A stretch of 42,882 nucleotides of DNA from Anaerolineaceae bacterium (lineage in GTDB: Bacteria; Chloroflexota; Anaerolineae; Anaerolineales; Anaerolineaceae), in NCBI GenBank assembly GCA_019429225.1, contig JAHYJK010000011.1:1-42882 (forward strand), read 5' to 3'. Positions 25,011-33,692 of the stretch are shown piece after piece; positions within the stretch are counted from its first letter, which is position 1; each line of letters begins with the position of its first letter. The position numbers and the translations under genes are program-made. The notes beneath the pieces are model-generated. The model worked only from the letters and a program-made list of their open reading frames with translations, was not told the DNA's origin and made no database searches.

Positions 25011-25595
25011 CTGCCAGTTTTGTCGAGCCAGACTCAAACTGCTCAGATAGGTTGAATCGCCTAATAAAAATCTTAGTTCTTCTTCAAAGATTTCGATAGG
25101 AGCATTCAACCGTTCAGAATATCGCAAGCAACTCTTTTCTTCTTCCAGAATTAATTTGGTATCATCCAAAGTTACCTGTCTATTATCATTCAAATCTAAG
25201 GGATGCAGCACACAGTAAAAGGGTTTCAGAAACCATGGATGCTTTCCTAATTGTTCGGAAGCAACCTGCAAAGCACATTTGTGATCTGTTCTCAAAAAAA
25301 TACAGGTTTTTCGTTTGAACGGTTGTTTTCTGCTAACAAGTCTGGAATGAATCACTTTTCCACTCAATGTAAAAGAATCCATTTCAATTTCGGTGAGAAA
25401 CCAATCCCCTCGATTGTAATTTGTTGGATCCATGCAAGATTGAACAATTTCGGCAAATTCAATAATTCTTTCCTTCTCCAGTAAATCGATCCAAACACCA
25501 AAAGCACAACACGCTCCATGACACTCATGCAACTGGCAGCGCTGTAATGTTTCTGGAATAAACATCCGGGGAGAAATCGTTAAAGATTGAGGCAT
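24984..25595 (-). CDS. Cys-cluster protein (DUF3109/YkgJ-like)
   Basis: A 203-residue soluble protein with an N-terminal cysteine cluster C-x4-C-x3-CC (RCQLHECHGACCAFG, residues 19-33) and further cysteines in CMDP, KTCIFL, HKCALQ and FYCVLHP. This spacing is typical of DUF3109/YkgJ-type proteins, which are predicted to bind zinc or an iron-sulfur cluster; no biochemical role is firmly known. The C-terminal half has the motif LEEEKSCLRYSE. The gene converges on and overlaps the transporter by 27 bases. Not part of an evident operon. Confidence 0.7.
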   Translation of the reverse strand: MPQSLTISPRMFIPETLQRCQLHECHGACCAFGVWIDLLEKERIIEFAEIVQSCMDPTNYNRGDWFLTEIEMDSFTLSGKVIHSRLVSRKQPFKRKTCIFLRTDHKCALQVASEQLGKHPWFLKPFYCVLHPLDLNDNRQVTLDDTKLILEEEKSCLRYSERLNAPIEIFEEELRFLLGDSTYLSSLSLARQNWQLKTDQEEE

Positions 25596-25615
25596 TTTCT
25601 AATTCTAACAAAAAG

Positions 25616-25650
25616 CTTTCAATTAAGGGCTTATGTTAAATAATTGAAAG
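25616..25650. repeat. Perfect ten-base inverted repeat
   Basis: CTTTCAATTA (25616-25625) and TAATTGAAAG (25641-25650) form a perfect stem with a 15-base loop, located between two divergently transcribed genes. It could be a regulatory site for either; there is no T run to make it a terminator. Confidence 0.45.
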
Positions 25651-25751
25651 GACACTGTATATACCAAATCATTTTTTTATCGTTATCATTATTGTAGAAT
25701 ACTTACTGCCAATGAAAGTTGGCAACAAATTTGCAACTAGAAAAAGACATT

Positions 25752-26012
25752 ATGGAAAAAATAAATCATCTCCATGGACATTCTGAATATTTTAAAGACC
25801 TTGTGACCTTTATTCCCCTACAAAGTTTGGGAGAATTCACACTTTATTTGTCCAGTTTCCATGATAAAATTATTTCAGGGGAGTTGGTAGAATTGCCCGG
25901 TGAATTACAGGAAAATAAAATGCAGACCAGCGAGGTAATTCAAGAACTTCAAATATTACACCAAAAGGCATTTGGAAAAAATCATTTTTCTCAACCTATT
26001 AAGCTAAACTAA
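25752..26012 (+). CDS. Small protein of unknown function
   Basis: An 86-residue, mildly charged soluble protein from ATG 25752; a TTG at 25719 in the same frame would add 11 residues. It starts MEKINHLHGHSEYFKDLVTF and has a leucine-rich middle (LGEFTLYLSSFHDKI) and a predicted C-terminal helix (SEVIQELQILHQKAF). No known motif is recognised and there is no signal peptide. It precedes a single-domain response regulator by 70 bases on the same strand, so a signalling role is possible but unsupported. The codon-like composition matches neighbours. Confidence 0.5.
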   Translation: MEKINHLHGHSEYFKDLVTFIPLQSLGEFTLYLSSFHDKIISGELVELPGELQENKMQTSEVIQELQILHQKAFGKNHFSQPIKLN

Positions 26013-26082
26013 TTATCATAAAATGAATCATACAATTATCACTAACGATATGGGGACGACTAAATCAATTATAGCTAATACT

Positions 26083-26445
26083 ATGGCAAAGATACTATTC
26101 ATTGACGACGACACAAACACCCTTTCCTTAATGGAGCAGATTGCGTTAATTTTGGGACACCAGGCAATTTTGTGCCCTGCCGCAAAAGACGCGATGCGGA
26201 TGGCGTTGGAAACCTTACCAGATTTAATCATGCTTGATATCAATATGCAGGAACTCAATGGTTTTGATGTTGTTAAACATTTGCGCAATAATGAAATAAC
26301 CTTGAAAACACCAATTATCATCCTTTCAGCCAGTGAACCTGATTTTGAAACTGAAAAAGCTATCGCTGTAGGGGCTGATGGATTTATTCCAAAACCATTA
26401 ACCATCAGAGATCTTGAGACTGTCATAGCGAAATTCAATATATAA
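26083..26445 (+). CDS. Single-domain response regulator (CheY-like)
   Basis: A 120-residue receiver domain: MAKILFIDDD acidic pocket (Asp8-10), phospho-acceptor Asp52 in LIMLDINMQ, switch residue in IIILSASEP, and the Lys in FIPKPLT. There is no output domain. ATG 26083 gives a standard receiver start; an ATG at 26023 in frame would add an unusual 20-residue leader. The next gene (luciferase-like oxidoreductase) starts 9 bases later. Which kinase feeds it cannot be told. Confidence 0.85.
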   Translation: MAKILFIDDDTNTLSLMEQIALILGHQAILCPAAKDAMRMALETLPDLIMLDINMQELNGFDVVKHLRNNEITLKTPIIILSASEPDFETEKAIAVGADGFIPKPLTIRDLETVIAKFNI

Positions 26446-26453
26446 TTCTTACC

Positions 26454-27329
26454 ATGAAATTTGGTCTTGTTCTTCCAAATTATGGTCCACAGGCATCACG
26501 CTTTGCCATTATTGATTCAGCCATTGCAGCTGAAAATAATGGGTTCGATTCTATTTGGCTGACCGATCATCTTGCTCTGCCAGACGCGGATGCAAACGTT
26601 TTTGGCCATATTTACGAATCATTAACGACCATGTCATATCTGGCTGCCAGCACCAGAACGATAAAACTGGGATTATCAACTCTGGTTTTGCCACAACGCA
26701 ATCCAATTGAGGTGGCAAAATCTCTGGCAACCTTGGACAATTTATCCGGGGGTAGAATAATCGTCAGCGTTGGTATTGGCTGGTCAAAAGGTGAATATCA
26801 GAACCTCGGATACGACTTTCACACCCGGGGTAAACGCATGAACGAAGCCATAAAAGTTTTGAGAACCTGTTGGCGGGGTCAACGCACTGTAAGTTTTCAC
26901 GGTGATTTTTATCATTTTGAGAACATGGCCTTCTCCCCAACCCCTGTTCAACCAGGCGGACCTCCACTCTGGGTTGCTGGTAATTCTCAAAAAGCCTTAA
27001 AACGCGCAGTCGGATTGGGCGATGGCTGGCATCCGAACGCAAGTTCACCGATTGAATTAAAAGAATCCTTACATGATGTACAATCAATTATTCAAGTACG
27101 TCCATTTACGATTGCTGTTCGAATTGGTATTCTTCTTGGAGATCATCATGAGCCTGAACAATCAACTATTGTTTCAGGTAACAAAGACCAAATTATTCAG
27201 CAGATCAGGGATTATCAAAATTCCGGTATGAATTATGCAATACTCGATTTCAAAGCAAATTCCCAATCTGAAAGAGAAAGAGCCATCAAACTATTCATGC
27301 AAGAAATAGCACCTGCTTTTATAGAATAA
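26454..27329 (+). CDS. Luciferase-like (LLM class) flavin- or F420-dependent oxidoreductase
   Basis: A 291-residue TIM-barrel enzyme. Typical LLM features are MKFGLVLPNYGP, NGFDSIWLTDHLALP, STRTIKLGLSTLVLPQRNPIEVAKSLATLDNLSGGRIIVSVGIGW, the H-x-R-x-K/R-x-MNEA element (residues about 122-132) and a conserved PPLWVAGNSQKALKRAV. The family includes F420-dependent dehydrogenases and alkanal monooxygenases; the cofactor cannot be decided from sequence alone. It is followed two bases later by a lipoprotein gene, so the two are co-transcribed. Confidence 0.88.
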   Translation: MKFGLVLPNYGPQASRFAIIDSAIAAENNGFDSIWLTDHLALPDADANVFGHIYESLTTMSYLAASTRTIKLGLSTLVLPQRNPIEVAKSLATLDNLSGGRIIVSVGIGWSKGEYQNLGYDFHTRGKRMNEAIKVLRTCWRGQRTVSFHGDFYHFENMAFSPTPVQPGGPPLWVAGNSQKALKRAVGLGDGWHPNASSPIELKESLHDVQSIIQVRPFTIAVRIGILLGDHHEPEQSTIVSGNKDQIIQQIRDYQNSGMNYAILDFKANSQSERERAIKLFMQEIAPAFIE

Positions 27330-27331
27330 AT

Positions 27332-28426
27332 ATGGGAAACGTTAAAAGAATTATTCATCAACTTTTCAATACAAGACGATTTTTTTTAATGATTTGCACT
27401 GTATATGTCGTATTAATGATTTCTGCCTGTAATGAACAACAACCCGAACCTGTACCTACCTTACCCGAAACGATCATACCCATTTTGGAATCCCCCTATC
27501 CATCAAATACATCCTCAGCTACCCATGAAATTATCTCTTCAGACCCAACCAATGAAACAACTATTCCACCAGAAACAATTACATCTTCAAATACTCCAGA
27601 ACCAACCTTTACATTTACACCGGATTTATCTGCAACAATCACTTTCACTCCGACGATCACTCTTACACCTACACGCACAAGAATTCCATCTCGAACACCA
27701 ATTCCAACCCGAACATACAGACCCTCACGCACACCTATACCTACCAATACGCCTACCCCGTCGTTAGCCTTTTTCCGGATCAATAATATTGGTCCATTTT
27801 CGTTTGTGTCCTCCCCTGTTCGCCCTGAAGCGATCGTCAGCCCGGGTGAAGATGGTCTGATCATTGTCGAATTAATCGGTGAGGATGGCAGAATGATTAC
27901 AAAGGAAAATATAAATTATCAAAATTATCTGGGGCGACGAATTGGAATTGCGCCAGAGGTAAGTTTTGAATTACAAAGAGTGGCTGAATATGGCAGATTA
28001 TCAATCTACACGAAGGACCGTTTTAGTCGCATGATAGCATTAACTTCAGTAGATCTCTTATTAATACAATTGGGAAGTAACAAAATTACCCTGCCAAAAG
28101 ACTTAACCGAGCCTTATATCATTCGTCAACCAGCTGCAGAAGATACTGTTCAAGGTGGTGTAATTGTCGTGCAGGGTCTGGCACGTATACTCAGCGCTTC
28201 TCCTATCATCATCGAGTGTATTGACCCGGATGGAAATATTGTGGGAGATGCAAGAGTTGAAGTGGAAGCTCCCAATCAAATCTTAAGTCACATTCCATTC
28301 GAAGCTTATATTCCTTATTCCGTAGATGAAAGCACGAACATCCGCTTCACGGTACGCCAGGAAAGCGCGTCCCGTTTACCTGGTACTTTATACTTGTATA
28401 GTTTTGAAATTACGCTTGAACCTTAG
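27332..28426 (+). CDS. Lipoprotein with Thr/Pro-rich spacer and C-terminal Gmad2-like domain
   Basis: A 364-residue protein. The N-terminus has a basic part, a hydrophobic helix (about 19-31) and a lipobox ending ISAC (about residue 33). A long low-complexity spacer rich in TPT, PTRT and PSRT repeats reaches to about residue 145, a common feature in Anaerolineae surface proteins. The C-terminal region (IIRQPAAEDTVQGGVIVVQG, PIIIECIDPDGNIVGDARV, FEAYIPYSV, GTLYLYSFEITLEP) looks like a Gmad2/Ig-like fold. A surface-attached role is likely. The last 17 bases overlap the convergent DUF402 gene. Confidence 0.7.
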   Translation: MGNVKRIIHQLFNTRRFFLMICTVYVVLMISACNEQQPEPVPTLPETIIPILESPYPSNTSSATHEIISSDPTNETTIPPETITSSNTPEPTFTFTPDLSATITFTPTITLTPTRTRIPSRTPIPTRTYRPSRTPIPTNTPTPSLAFFRINNIGPFSFVSSPVRPEAIVSPGEDGLIIVELIGEDGRMITKENINYQNYLGRRIGIAPEVSFELQRVAEYGRLSIYTKDRFSRMIALTSVDLLLIQLGSNKITLPKDLTEPYIIRQPAAEDTVQGGVIVVQGLARILSASPIIIECIDPDGNIVGDARVEVEAPNQILSHIPFEAYIPYSVDESTNIRFTVRQESASRLPGTLYLYSFEITLEP

Positions 28427-28883
28427 GCAATTGATTTACAATCTCAAAAAAATAATCTTTCAAATCCTGTAAGCTTTCGAGAGCCATATTCCGAAGTGTC
28501 TTGCTTAAATCCAGTTGATTGAATTGATCTTCATCAAAAACAATTTTCCTTCCATCAGGATAAACCCACAAATCCAGGGCGAGGTCTGCATAAGAAATCT
28601 GATAATCGGTGATGACCGCTGGTTTACAGATATCACAATACCAACCTTTCAATTTATTATCATCGCGATCTCGAATTTCAAAAATGTTATACCAACGGTC
28701 TTTGAAAAAGGCTTCCAAAAATCGATCATTTCGCTTTATCACAATATCAAGTAAAGTAGTATCGTCCCGATTAAACAATGCTTCAACCATCACTATATTG
28801 TTATCGCGCAGCAATTCCTTTCCTTCATATCGCCAGGTTTCAACACCTTTCACATTTTGTTTTATTACTGTAATTTTTTTCAT
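28410..28883 (-). CDS. DUF402-family protein
   Basis: A 157-residue protein with the DUF402 fold: NDRFLEAFFKDRWYNIFEIRDRDD, then the signature KGWYCDICKPA, ISYADLALDLWVYPDGRKIVFDEDQF, and a C-terminal helix. Known DUF402 proteins are nucleoside-diphosphatases or associated with antibiotic biosynthesis (FomD) and others bind RNA. Its start overlaps the stop of the thiamine ABC ATPase by four bases, so it is the last gene of the TPP-riboswitch operon. A phosphatase role on a thiamine phosphate is a tempting but untested idea. Confidence 0.8.
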   Translation of the reverse strand: MKKITVIKQNVKGVETWRYEGKELLRDNNIVMVEALFNRDDTTLLDIVIKRNDRFLEAFFKDRWYNIFEIRDRDDNKLKGWYCDICKPAVITDYQISYADLALDLWVYPDGRKIVFDEDQFNQLDLSKTLRNMALESLQDLKDYFFEIVNQLPKVQA

Positions 28884-29923
28884 TTTTCATCCTGCAGGAG
28901 GTTAATCTGATTTGGATCAATTGAAATTTTGATCATAGATCCAATGCGTATCGGTTGATCCACCAGAAAGGAAAACTCCAGATCACTCATTCGGATTTTT
29001 ACCCGCCATTGATTGCCTAGAAAGACATCATCAAGAACTTGCGCCTGAAATTGATTCAAATTGCTGTCTGTCATGGATAAGGCATCAGGTCGTAAGAGTA
29101 AAATAACGGGATCTTCCAATTTTGCATTTTGGGGTAAGCCAGTATTAATTGTAAAATCACCAATTCTTGTACTGACCATCAAAGGTTGAGTTGATTGGAT
29201 AACGCCTTCAAGTAAATTGGATAAGCCGATAAATTGAGCTACCCAGGCATTTTTAGGCGTTTGATATATATCCTCAGGGGATGCATTTTGAATAATCTGG
29301 CCTTCATTCAATAAAACCAGACGATCCCCAATCGTAAAAGCTTCCTCCTGATCGTGAGTAACATAAATGGCAGGGATATTACTTTCATGCAGAAGTAATC
29401 TCAACTCATCCATCAATTTTTCGCGTAAATTCCGATCCAGGGCTCCCAAAGGTTCGTCCAACATTAATAATCGCGGTTCCGGTGCCAGTGCTCGCGCCAA
29501 CGCAACCCGCTGTTGTTCGCCTCCTGAAAGGTCTGCTACCTGACGGTGTCTGAACTCCTGCATTTTTACTTTCGCGAGCACAGAGTTTACTTTTTCCTCT
29601 ACAAAATCAACAGGTAAATTCTGCATTTTCAGACCAAAGGCAACATTTTCAAACACATTTTTGTGTGGAAATAAAGCATAATCCTGAAACATGAAGCCAA
29701 ATTTTCTTTTGTGTACCGGTACGTCCTTTAAGTTTTGATTGTTCCAAAATACATCTCCGGATTCAGGTGCTTCGATTCCAGCAATGATTCTCAATATTGT
29801 GCTTTTTCCACTGCCTGATCTACCCAGGAGACAGATTGTTTCACCTTGTTGAACATCAAAACTCACACCTCGCAACAATGGTTGGTTTTCATATTCTTTG
29901 TGTAGGTTTTTCACAGATAACAT
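28880..29923 (-). CDS. thiQ: ABC transporter ATP-binding protein, probably thiamine (ThiQ-like)
   Basis: A 347-residue ATPase: Walker A GRSGSGKST (34-42), Q-loop FMFQDYALFP, signature LSGGEQQ (132-138), Walker B LLMLDEP (Asp156, Glu157), switch His in VTHDQEEAFT. The C-terminal 110 residues form a TOBE-like domain, longer than in typical ThiQ and closer to FbpC/PotA lengths. The substrate is assigned from context: it is encoded directly after a thiamine-binding protein and fused permease behind a TPP riboswitch. An iron- or polyamine-type ATPase cannot be excluded by sequence alone. Confidence 0.85.
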   Translation of the reverse strand: MLSVKNLHKEYENQPLLRGVSFDVQQGETICLLGRSGSGKSTILRIIAGIEAPESGDVFWNNQNLKDVPVHKRKFGFMFQDYALFPHKNVFENVAFGLKMQNLPVDFVEEKVNSVLAKVKMQEFRHRQVADLSGGEQQRVALARALAPEPRLLMLDEPLGALDRNLREKLMDELRLLLHESNIPAIYVTHDQEEAFTIGDRLVLLNEGQIIQNASPEDIYQTPKNAWVAQFIGLSNLLEGVIQSTQPLMVSTRIGDFTINTGLPQNAKLEDPVILLLRPDALSMTDSNLNQFQAQVLDDVFLGNQWRVKIRMSDLEFSFLVDQPIRIGSMIKISIDPNQINLLQDEK

Positions 29924-29936
29924 GCTGAACTCATTT

Positions 29937-31640
29937 CTAAAACTCTTTAATCTTTGGTAATTTTAATCGTTCGATCAGGATAATAGATAGTGCACAGATG
30001 ATCATCAAGATGGTGGACATTGCCATGGCTTGCCCATAATTCAGTCCACCGGGTTGTGATAGATAACGATAGATCGCAATGGGTATTGTTGGCTGTTCTG
30101 GTCGAGCCAGAAATGTTGTGGCACCAAATTCTCCCAGAGAAATTGTGAAGGCAAACAACGCTGCAGAAATGATGGCGCGAAACAAAATCGGAAATTCTAC
30201 CTGCCAGAATGTGCGCCAGGGTGATGCTCCTAAAACCATGGCCGAATATTTCAACTCGCGTGGGATGGTCGCCATCACAGGTTGTAAAATCCTGACGACA
30301 AAAGGCATAGCAACCAGAGAATGAGCAATGGGAACCAGTAAAGGAAATGACCGAACATCTAAAGGTGGACGATTAAATACCAATATGAACCCCAGACCTA
30401 AAGTAACCGCCGAGGTTCCTAATGGCAGCATCAGGATGGGATCAAGGAGTTTACCCCAGCGAGAGCGTGATGAGATTACGCTCGCCGCCAAAAAACCCAA
30501 AAATAAAGCGATTCCTACCGTTATCAGTCCAAAATACAATGAGTTGAGAATTGCATCAATGGGAGGGACATAAAACAGCGATTCACGGCGATTCAAAAAC
30601 AATTCCTGATAATACACCAGAGAAAATCGATTACCCGTCGATCCATCCAAATTTCTACTGAAATCCGTCAATAAAAAAGAACGTAAAACCAATGAGAATA
30701 AAGGAGCAGCAAATAAAATAATCAGGTAAGACATTGTGCCCATCAGAAATGATCTTTGTTTCCACCCCGTAATCGGTTTGGCAACTTCTTCAGGATCTCT
30801 GGGGGTTAAAGCAACTGATTTTGTTTTTATTAATCTTGTATATAATATTGTCAAAACCAGCGTGAAAAGTAATTGAATAGCTGAAAGTAAACCTGCGATT
30901 GGCAGATTAAGCATGTGCAATGCCTGTATATAAATTTCCACTTCCAGTGTGGAAAATTTTGGTCCGCCTAATAATAAAATTACGGCAAAACTGGTAAAGT
31001 TGAATAAAAAGATCAGGAGAATTGCAGAAAGGAGAGCGGGTTTCAATAAAGGAAAGGTTATTTTTTGCCAGACTCGCACCGGAGATGCACCTAATGTCCT
31101 GGCAGCAAATCCTATTTTTGGGTCCAATTGGCTCCAGGCTCCACCCACAACACGGATAAACACCGTTGAATTATAAAAAACATGGGCTAGAAGAATGGCA
31201 CCTAATGTATTTATGATTTGAATCGGTGGTTTGTCGAGAGAAAAAATTGTTTGCAGCAATAAATTGAACCAACCTCTTGGTCCTAATAAAGCATTAAACC
31301 CTGCTGCGACAACCACGGTAGGCATGATAAATGGGATGGTTGTCAGCAGGCGAATAAATGATTTTCCAACAAAACGGTATTTTGCCAGTAAATAAGCTGG
31401 TGGAAAACCAACAACAATCGTAAGTACAGTAGAAAGGATAGCTTGCCAAATTGTAAAAAACAAAGGCTGAGTAATGACCTTTAAGGGTATGGAAGCCAGC
31501 ACTTCCGATGTTGTTGCCTGCCATGCCATTCTGAAATTTGCAAGCAGCGGCTGGAAATAGAAAATTAACAGGAATACAAACGGCAAACTCCAAAGCAAAA
31601 TAGCTGGGACTGTCCTGATATACTTCAGACCTTGTTTCAA
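29937..31640 (-). CDS. thiP: Thiamine ABC permease, two-domain fused (ThiP-like)
   Basis: A 567-residue membrane protein with two permease units of about six helices each. Each carries an EAA loop: AARTLGASPVRVWQKITFPLLKPA in the first half and SAMVLGASPWRTFWQVEFPILFRA in the second. This internal duplication is the hallmark of ThiP/FbpB-type permeases. It starts four bases after the binding-protein gene and ends 13 bases before the ATPase gene, within the TPP-regulated operon. Confidence 0.9.
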   Translation of the reverse strand: MKQGLKYIRTVPAILLWSLPFVFLLIFYFQPLLANFRMAWQATTSEVLASIPLKVITQPLFFTIWQAILSTVLTIVVGFPPAYLLAKYRFVGKSFIRLLTTIPFIMPTVVVAAGFNALLGPRGWFNLLLQTIFSLDKPPIQIINTLGAILLAHVFYNSTVFIRVVGGAWSQLDPKIGFAARTLGASPVRVWQKITFPLLKPALLSAILLIFLFNFTSFAVILLLGGPKFSTLEVEIYIQALHMLNLPIAGLLSAIQLLFTLVLTILYTRLIKTKSVALTPRDPEEVAKPITGWKQRSFLMGTMSYLIILFAAPLFSLVLRSFLLTDFSRNLDGSTGNRFSLVYYQELFLNRRESLFYVPPIDAILNSLYFGLITVGIALFLGFLAASVISSRSRWGKLLDPILMLPLGTSAVTLGLGFILVFNRPPLDVRSFPLLVPIAHSLVAMPFVVRILQPVMATIPRELKYSAMVLGASPWRTFWQVEFPILFRAIISAALFAFTISLGEFGATTFLARPEQPTIPIAIYRYLSQPGGLNYGQAMAMSTILMIICALSIILIERLKLPKIKEF

Positions 31641-31644
31641 AAGC

Positions 31645-32724
31645 TTACCTCAAAACGACCAATGTCCAATCCTGTATCCATTTCTCACGGTTCTGTGATA
31701 CTAAATCCAGATCTAATTTTGCGGGTTGGTCCGGTATCTGAGCAAATTTCTCAAATTCAGGTGGTAATTGGGCTTTTTCATTTGCAGGGTAAACAAACAT
31801 CTGCAAAGGCAAATCTTCCTGAAATGGCACATCCAGAAGAAAATCAACAAATTTCTCCGCTAATTCCCGCTGTTGGGTCCCTTTTAAGATACCCACAAAT
31901 TCAATCTGGCGAAAACAGGTATTGGGTGCAATGATAGAAGCCGTTGGAGCATCATCCAAAGGTGTCTCAGAAAAAATAACCTCTGCTGGTGGACTGGACC
32001 CATAGGAAACGACCATGGGCTGATTCCCTTTACCGGCAGATGCACTGAAATTGCTATAATATGCGCTCTCCCAATCATTGACAACCACCACACCATTTGC
32101 CTTCAAGTCCGTCCAAAAATCCAGGTATCCATCTTCGCCAAATTCAGCGATGGTTGCCAGCATAAATGCAAGACCTGGCGAAGATGTTGCCGGGTTTTCC
32201 ACCACCAATAATCCTTTGTATTCAGGCAGTAATAGATCACTGAGTGATGAAGGAATGGAGAGCTGATTTTCCTCAAAATAGGCTTTGTCATAGTTGATGC
32301 AAACATCGCCAAAATCAACCGGCAAGGCATAATTCTCCGGATCTAATCGAAGTGAATTATCAATATTTACAAGCATTGGACTGTTATAAATTTCAAAGAT
32401 GTTCTCTTCCAGCGCTCTGGATAAAAATGTATTATCCACACCAAAAAACACATCTGCCTGTGGTGATTCTTTTGTCAAAATTGCGCGATTTAACGCAGCG
32501 CCTGTGTCTCCAGATAACACAAATTTTATTTCTACATTATTTTCGTTTTCAAAATTAGCAATCAAATTTTCACTGATTGCGAATGAATCGTGTGTCATGA
32601 CGTTCAATACACTCGGTTGGTTATCCTCGACCGAAGGTGTTTCTGTTTCTCGTCCACCATTACAGGCACTAAACATAATCACCATCAAACTGGTTACCAT
32701 TATTAATAATTTGCTAATTTTCAT
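31645..32724 (-). CDS. thiB: Thiamine-binding lipoprotein (ThiB/TbpA-like)
   Basis: A 359-residue lipoprotein: basic start, hydrophobic helix and a lipobox MFSAC (about residue 22). The mature protein begins with a short acidic/Ser spacer, then LNVMTHDSFAISENLIANFE, the start typical of thiamine-binding proteins, followed by GDTGAALNRAILTKESPQADVFFGVDNTFLSRALE and PVDFGDVCINYDKAYF. ATG 32724 is preferred as AGGAG lies four bases ahead; frames extending to 32790 would overlap the pyrophosphokinase gene. It binds thiamine, or a phosphate ester of it, outside the cell. Confidence 0.92.
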   Translation of the reverse strand: MKISKLLIMVTSLMVIMFSACNGGRETETPSVEDNQPSVLNVMTHDSFAISENLIANFENENNVEIKFVLSGDTGAALNRAILTKESPQADVFFGVDNTFLSRALEENIFEIYNSPMLVNIDNSLRLDPENYALPVDFGDVCINYDKAYFEENQLSIPSSLSDLLLPEYKGLLVVENPATSSPGLAFMLATIAEFGEDGYLDFWTDLKANGVVVVNDWESAYYSNFSASAGKGNQPMVVSYGSSPPAEVIFSETPLDDAPTASIIAPNTCFRQIEFVGILKGTQQRELAEKFVDFLLDVPFQEDLPLQMFVYPANEKAQLPPEFEKFAQIPDQPAKLDLDLVSQNREKWIQDWTLVVLR

Positions 32725-32731
32725 CATTCTC

Positions 32732-33385
32732 CTAAATTGTTTCCTGTTGTGAGCTAAAACTATGAACACATAATAATTCGCCAGATCCAAATTCGATTTT
32801 TGCGGTTGGATCTGTCATTTGATTACTGATGCCTCTGGATTTCCATCGCACCAGATCCTCTCCATCCAGAGGATACATCAGTCCGGTTGTTTGAACACCT
32901 GATACAATTTCACTGATCGGAATTAAACTCACTATGTCCCCGGAAGCACCTTCTATGATTTGCCTGGATTTACAATAGAAAACTTCACTATTTTTCGTTA
33001 GAATTTTGATATCTACATCCTGGTATTTTGGGTTGGAGAAAAACAAAAAATTCACAAGGAAATGGTCGATTCTCCTTCCTGTTGCTCCCAGTATGAGAAT
33101 CTCCTCAAACCCCAAATTCAAGACATGATCAACCGCTAATTCCAAATCAGTTTCATCCTTCTGAATGGGAAATTTAATGATGTCCACACTGTCTTGTCCA
33201 AAATAATCCAAATCTGTTATATCAATTGAGTCCAAATCACCGATGATGATATGCGGTGTCAGGCCAGAATTCATCAAATGCATTAATCCACCATCAACAG
33301 CAACCAGTAAATCCGCCTGGTTGATTTTCTGCATAATTCGATCATTCTTTTCAAATTCACCATTTAAAAACAAGGCTGCTTTCAT
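32732..33385 (-). CDS. thiN: Thiamine pyrophosphokinase
   Basis: A 217-residue enzyme making thiamine diphosphate from thiamine and ATP. Motifs seen are VDGGLMHL (residues 30-37), GDLDS (49-53), KDETDLELAVDH (76-87) and GATGRRIDHFLVN; the last third is a beta-rich TPP-binding domain. Start ATG 33385 is chosen since GAGG lies six bases upstream, and any longer frame would run through the riboswitch terminator. First gene of the TPP-controlled operon; uptake genes follow seven bases later. Confidence 0.93.
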   Translation of the reverse strand: MKAALFLNGEFEKNDRIMQKINQADLLVAVDGGLMHLMNSGLTPHIIIGDLDSIDITDLDYFGQDSVDIIKFPIQKDETDLELAVDHVLNLGFEEILILGATGRRIDHFLVNFLFFSNPKYQDVDIKILTKNSEVFYCKSRQIIEGASGDIVSLIPISEIVSGVQTTGLMYPLDGEDLVRWKSRGISNQMTDPTAKIEFGSGELLCVHSFSSQQETI

Positions 33386-33407
33386 ATCCATCCTCATACT
33401 CTGAAGA

Positions 33408-33433
33408 ACAAAAAACCCACCAGTCGGCGGGTT
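33408..33433 (-). terminator. Riboswitch expression-platform terminator
   Basis: On the - strand AACCCGCC pairs with GGTGGGTT (one G-U) around GACT, followed by six T residues. It sits between the TPP aptamer and the pyrophosphokinase start (33385), so ligand binding should favour this hairpin and stop transcription of the whole operon. Confidence 0.85.
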
Positions 33434-33450
33434 ATACATCAATCTTGCGC

Positions 33451-33543
33451 ATATTCCTCCGCCGGCATGATCCGGATCAGGTTTGCGGGTCGAGAACTTT
33501 TATTGTTCTCCTCTCAGCCCAAATGGACTCCCCGTTGCTCCTT
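33451..33543 (-). ncRNA. TPP riboswitch (THI element)
   Basis: The - strand carries the conserved blocks in order: CGGGGAG near 33535, GGCTGAGA (33512-33519), a variable stem, ACCC (33487-33490), AACCTGATC (33476-33484), then CCGGATCATGCCGG and GCGGAGGAA (to about 33453). These are the P2/P4 core and the pyrophosphate-sensor consensus of the TPP class. It lies directly after a good promoter and before an intrinsic terminator, controlling thiN-thiB-thiP-thiQ-DUF402 in response to thiamine diphosphate. Confidence 0.95.
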
Positions 33544-33553
33544 ATATTTTTAA

Positions 33554-33581
33554 AGTATATGAGAAATGATGACAATGTCAA
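33554..33581 (-). promoter_or_regulatory. Promoter of the thiamine operon
   Basis: A perfect TTGACA (33576-33581) and TATACT (33554-33559, five of six) are 16 bases apart on the - strand. The expected transcription start lies about 10 bases before the TPP aptamer, a normal arrangement. Confidence 0.8.
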
Positions 33582-33692
33582 GAAGATTGACAAACCTTTA
33601 AGGTTTTCCAAATTTTTAATGAAACACTAATTTTTTCATCCATTGTCTTCAATAAAAAAATAGATCTCAAATCCTACAAAAGCTTTATCATG

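Noticed and set aside
25719-25751. TTG start adding 11 residues to the small unknown protein
   Set aside because: No ribosome site supports it; the ATG at 25752 is simpler. Kept as an alternative only.
27600-27760. Tandem repeat array in the lipoprotein gene (ACACCTACA-like units)
   Set aside because: It encodes a Thr/Pro-rich spacer and has no constant unit length or spacers, so it is neither a CRISPR nor a true satellite.
33386-33442. Longer N-terminus for thiamine pyrophosphokinase
   Set aside because: The extension would translate the riboswitch terminator and ignores the well-placed GAGG before ATG 33385.
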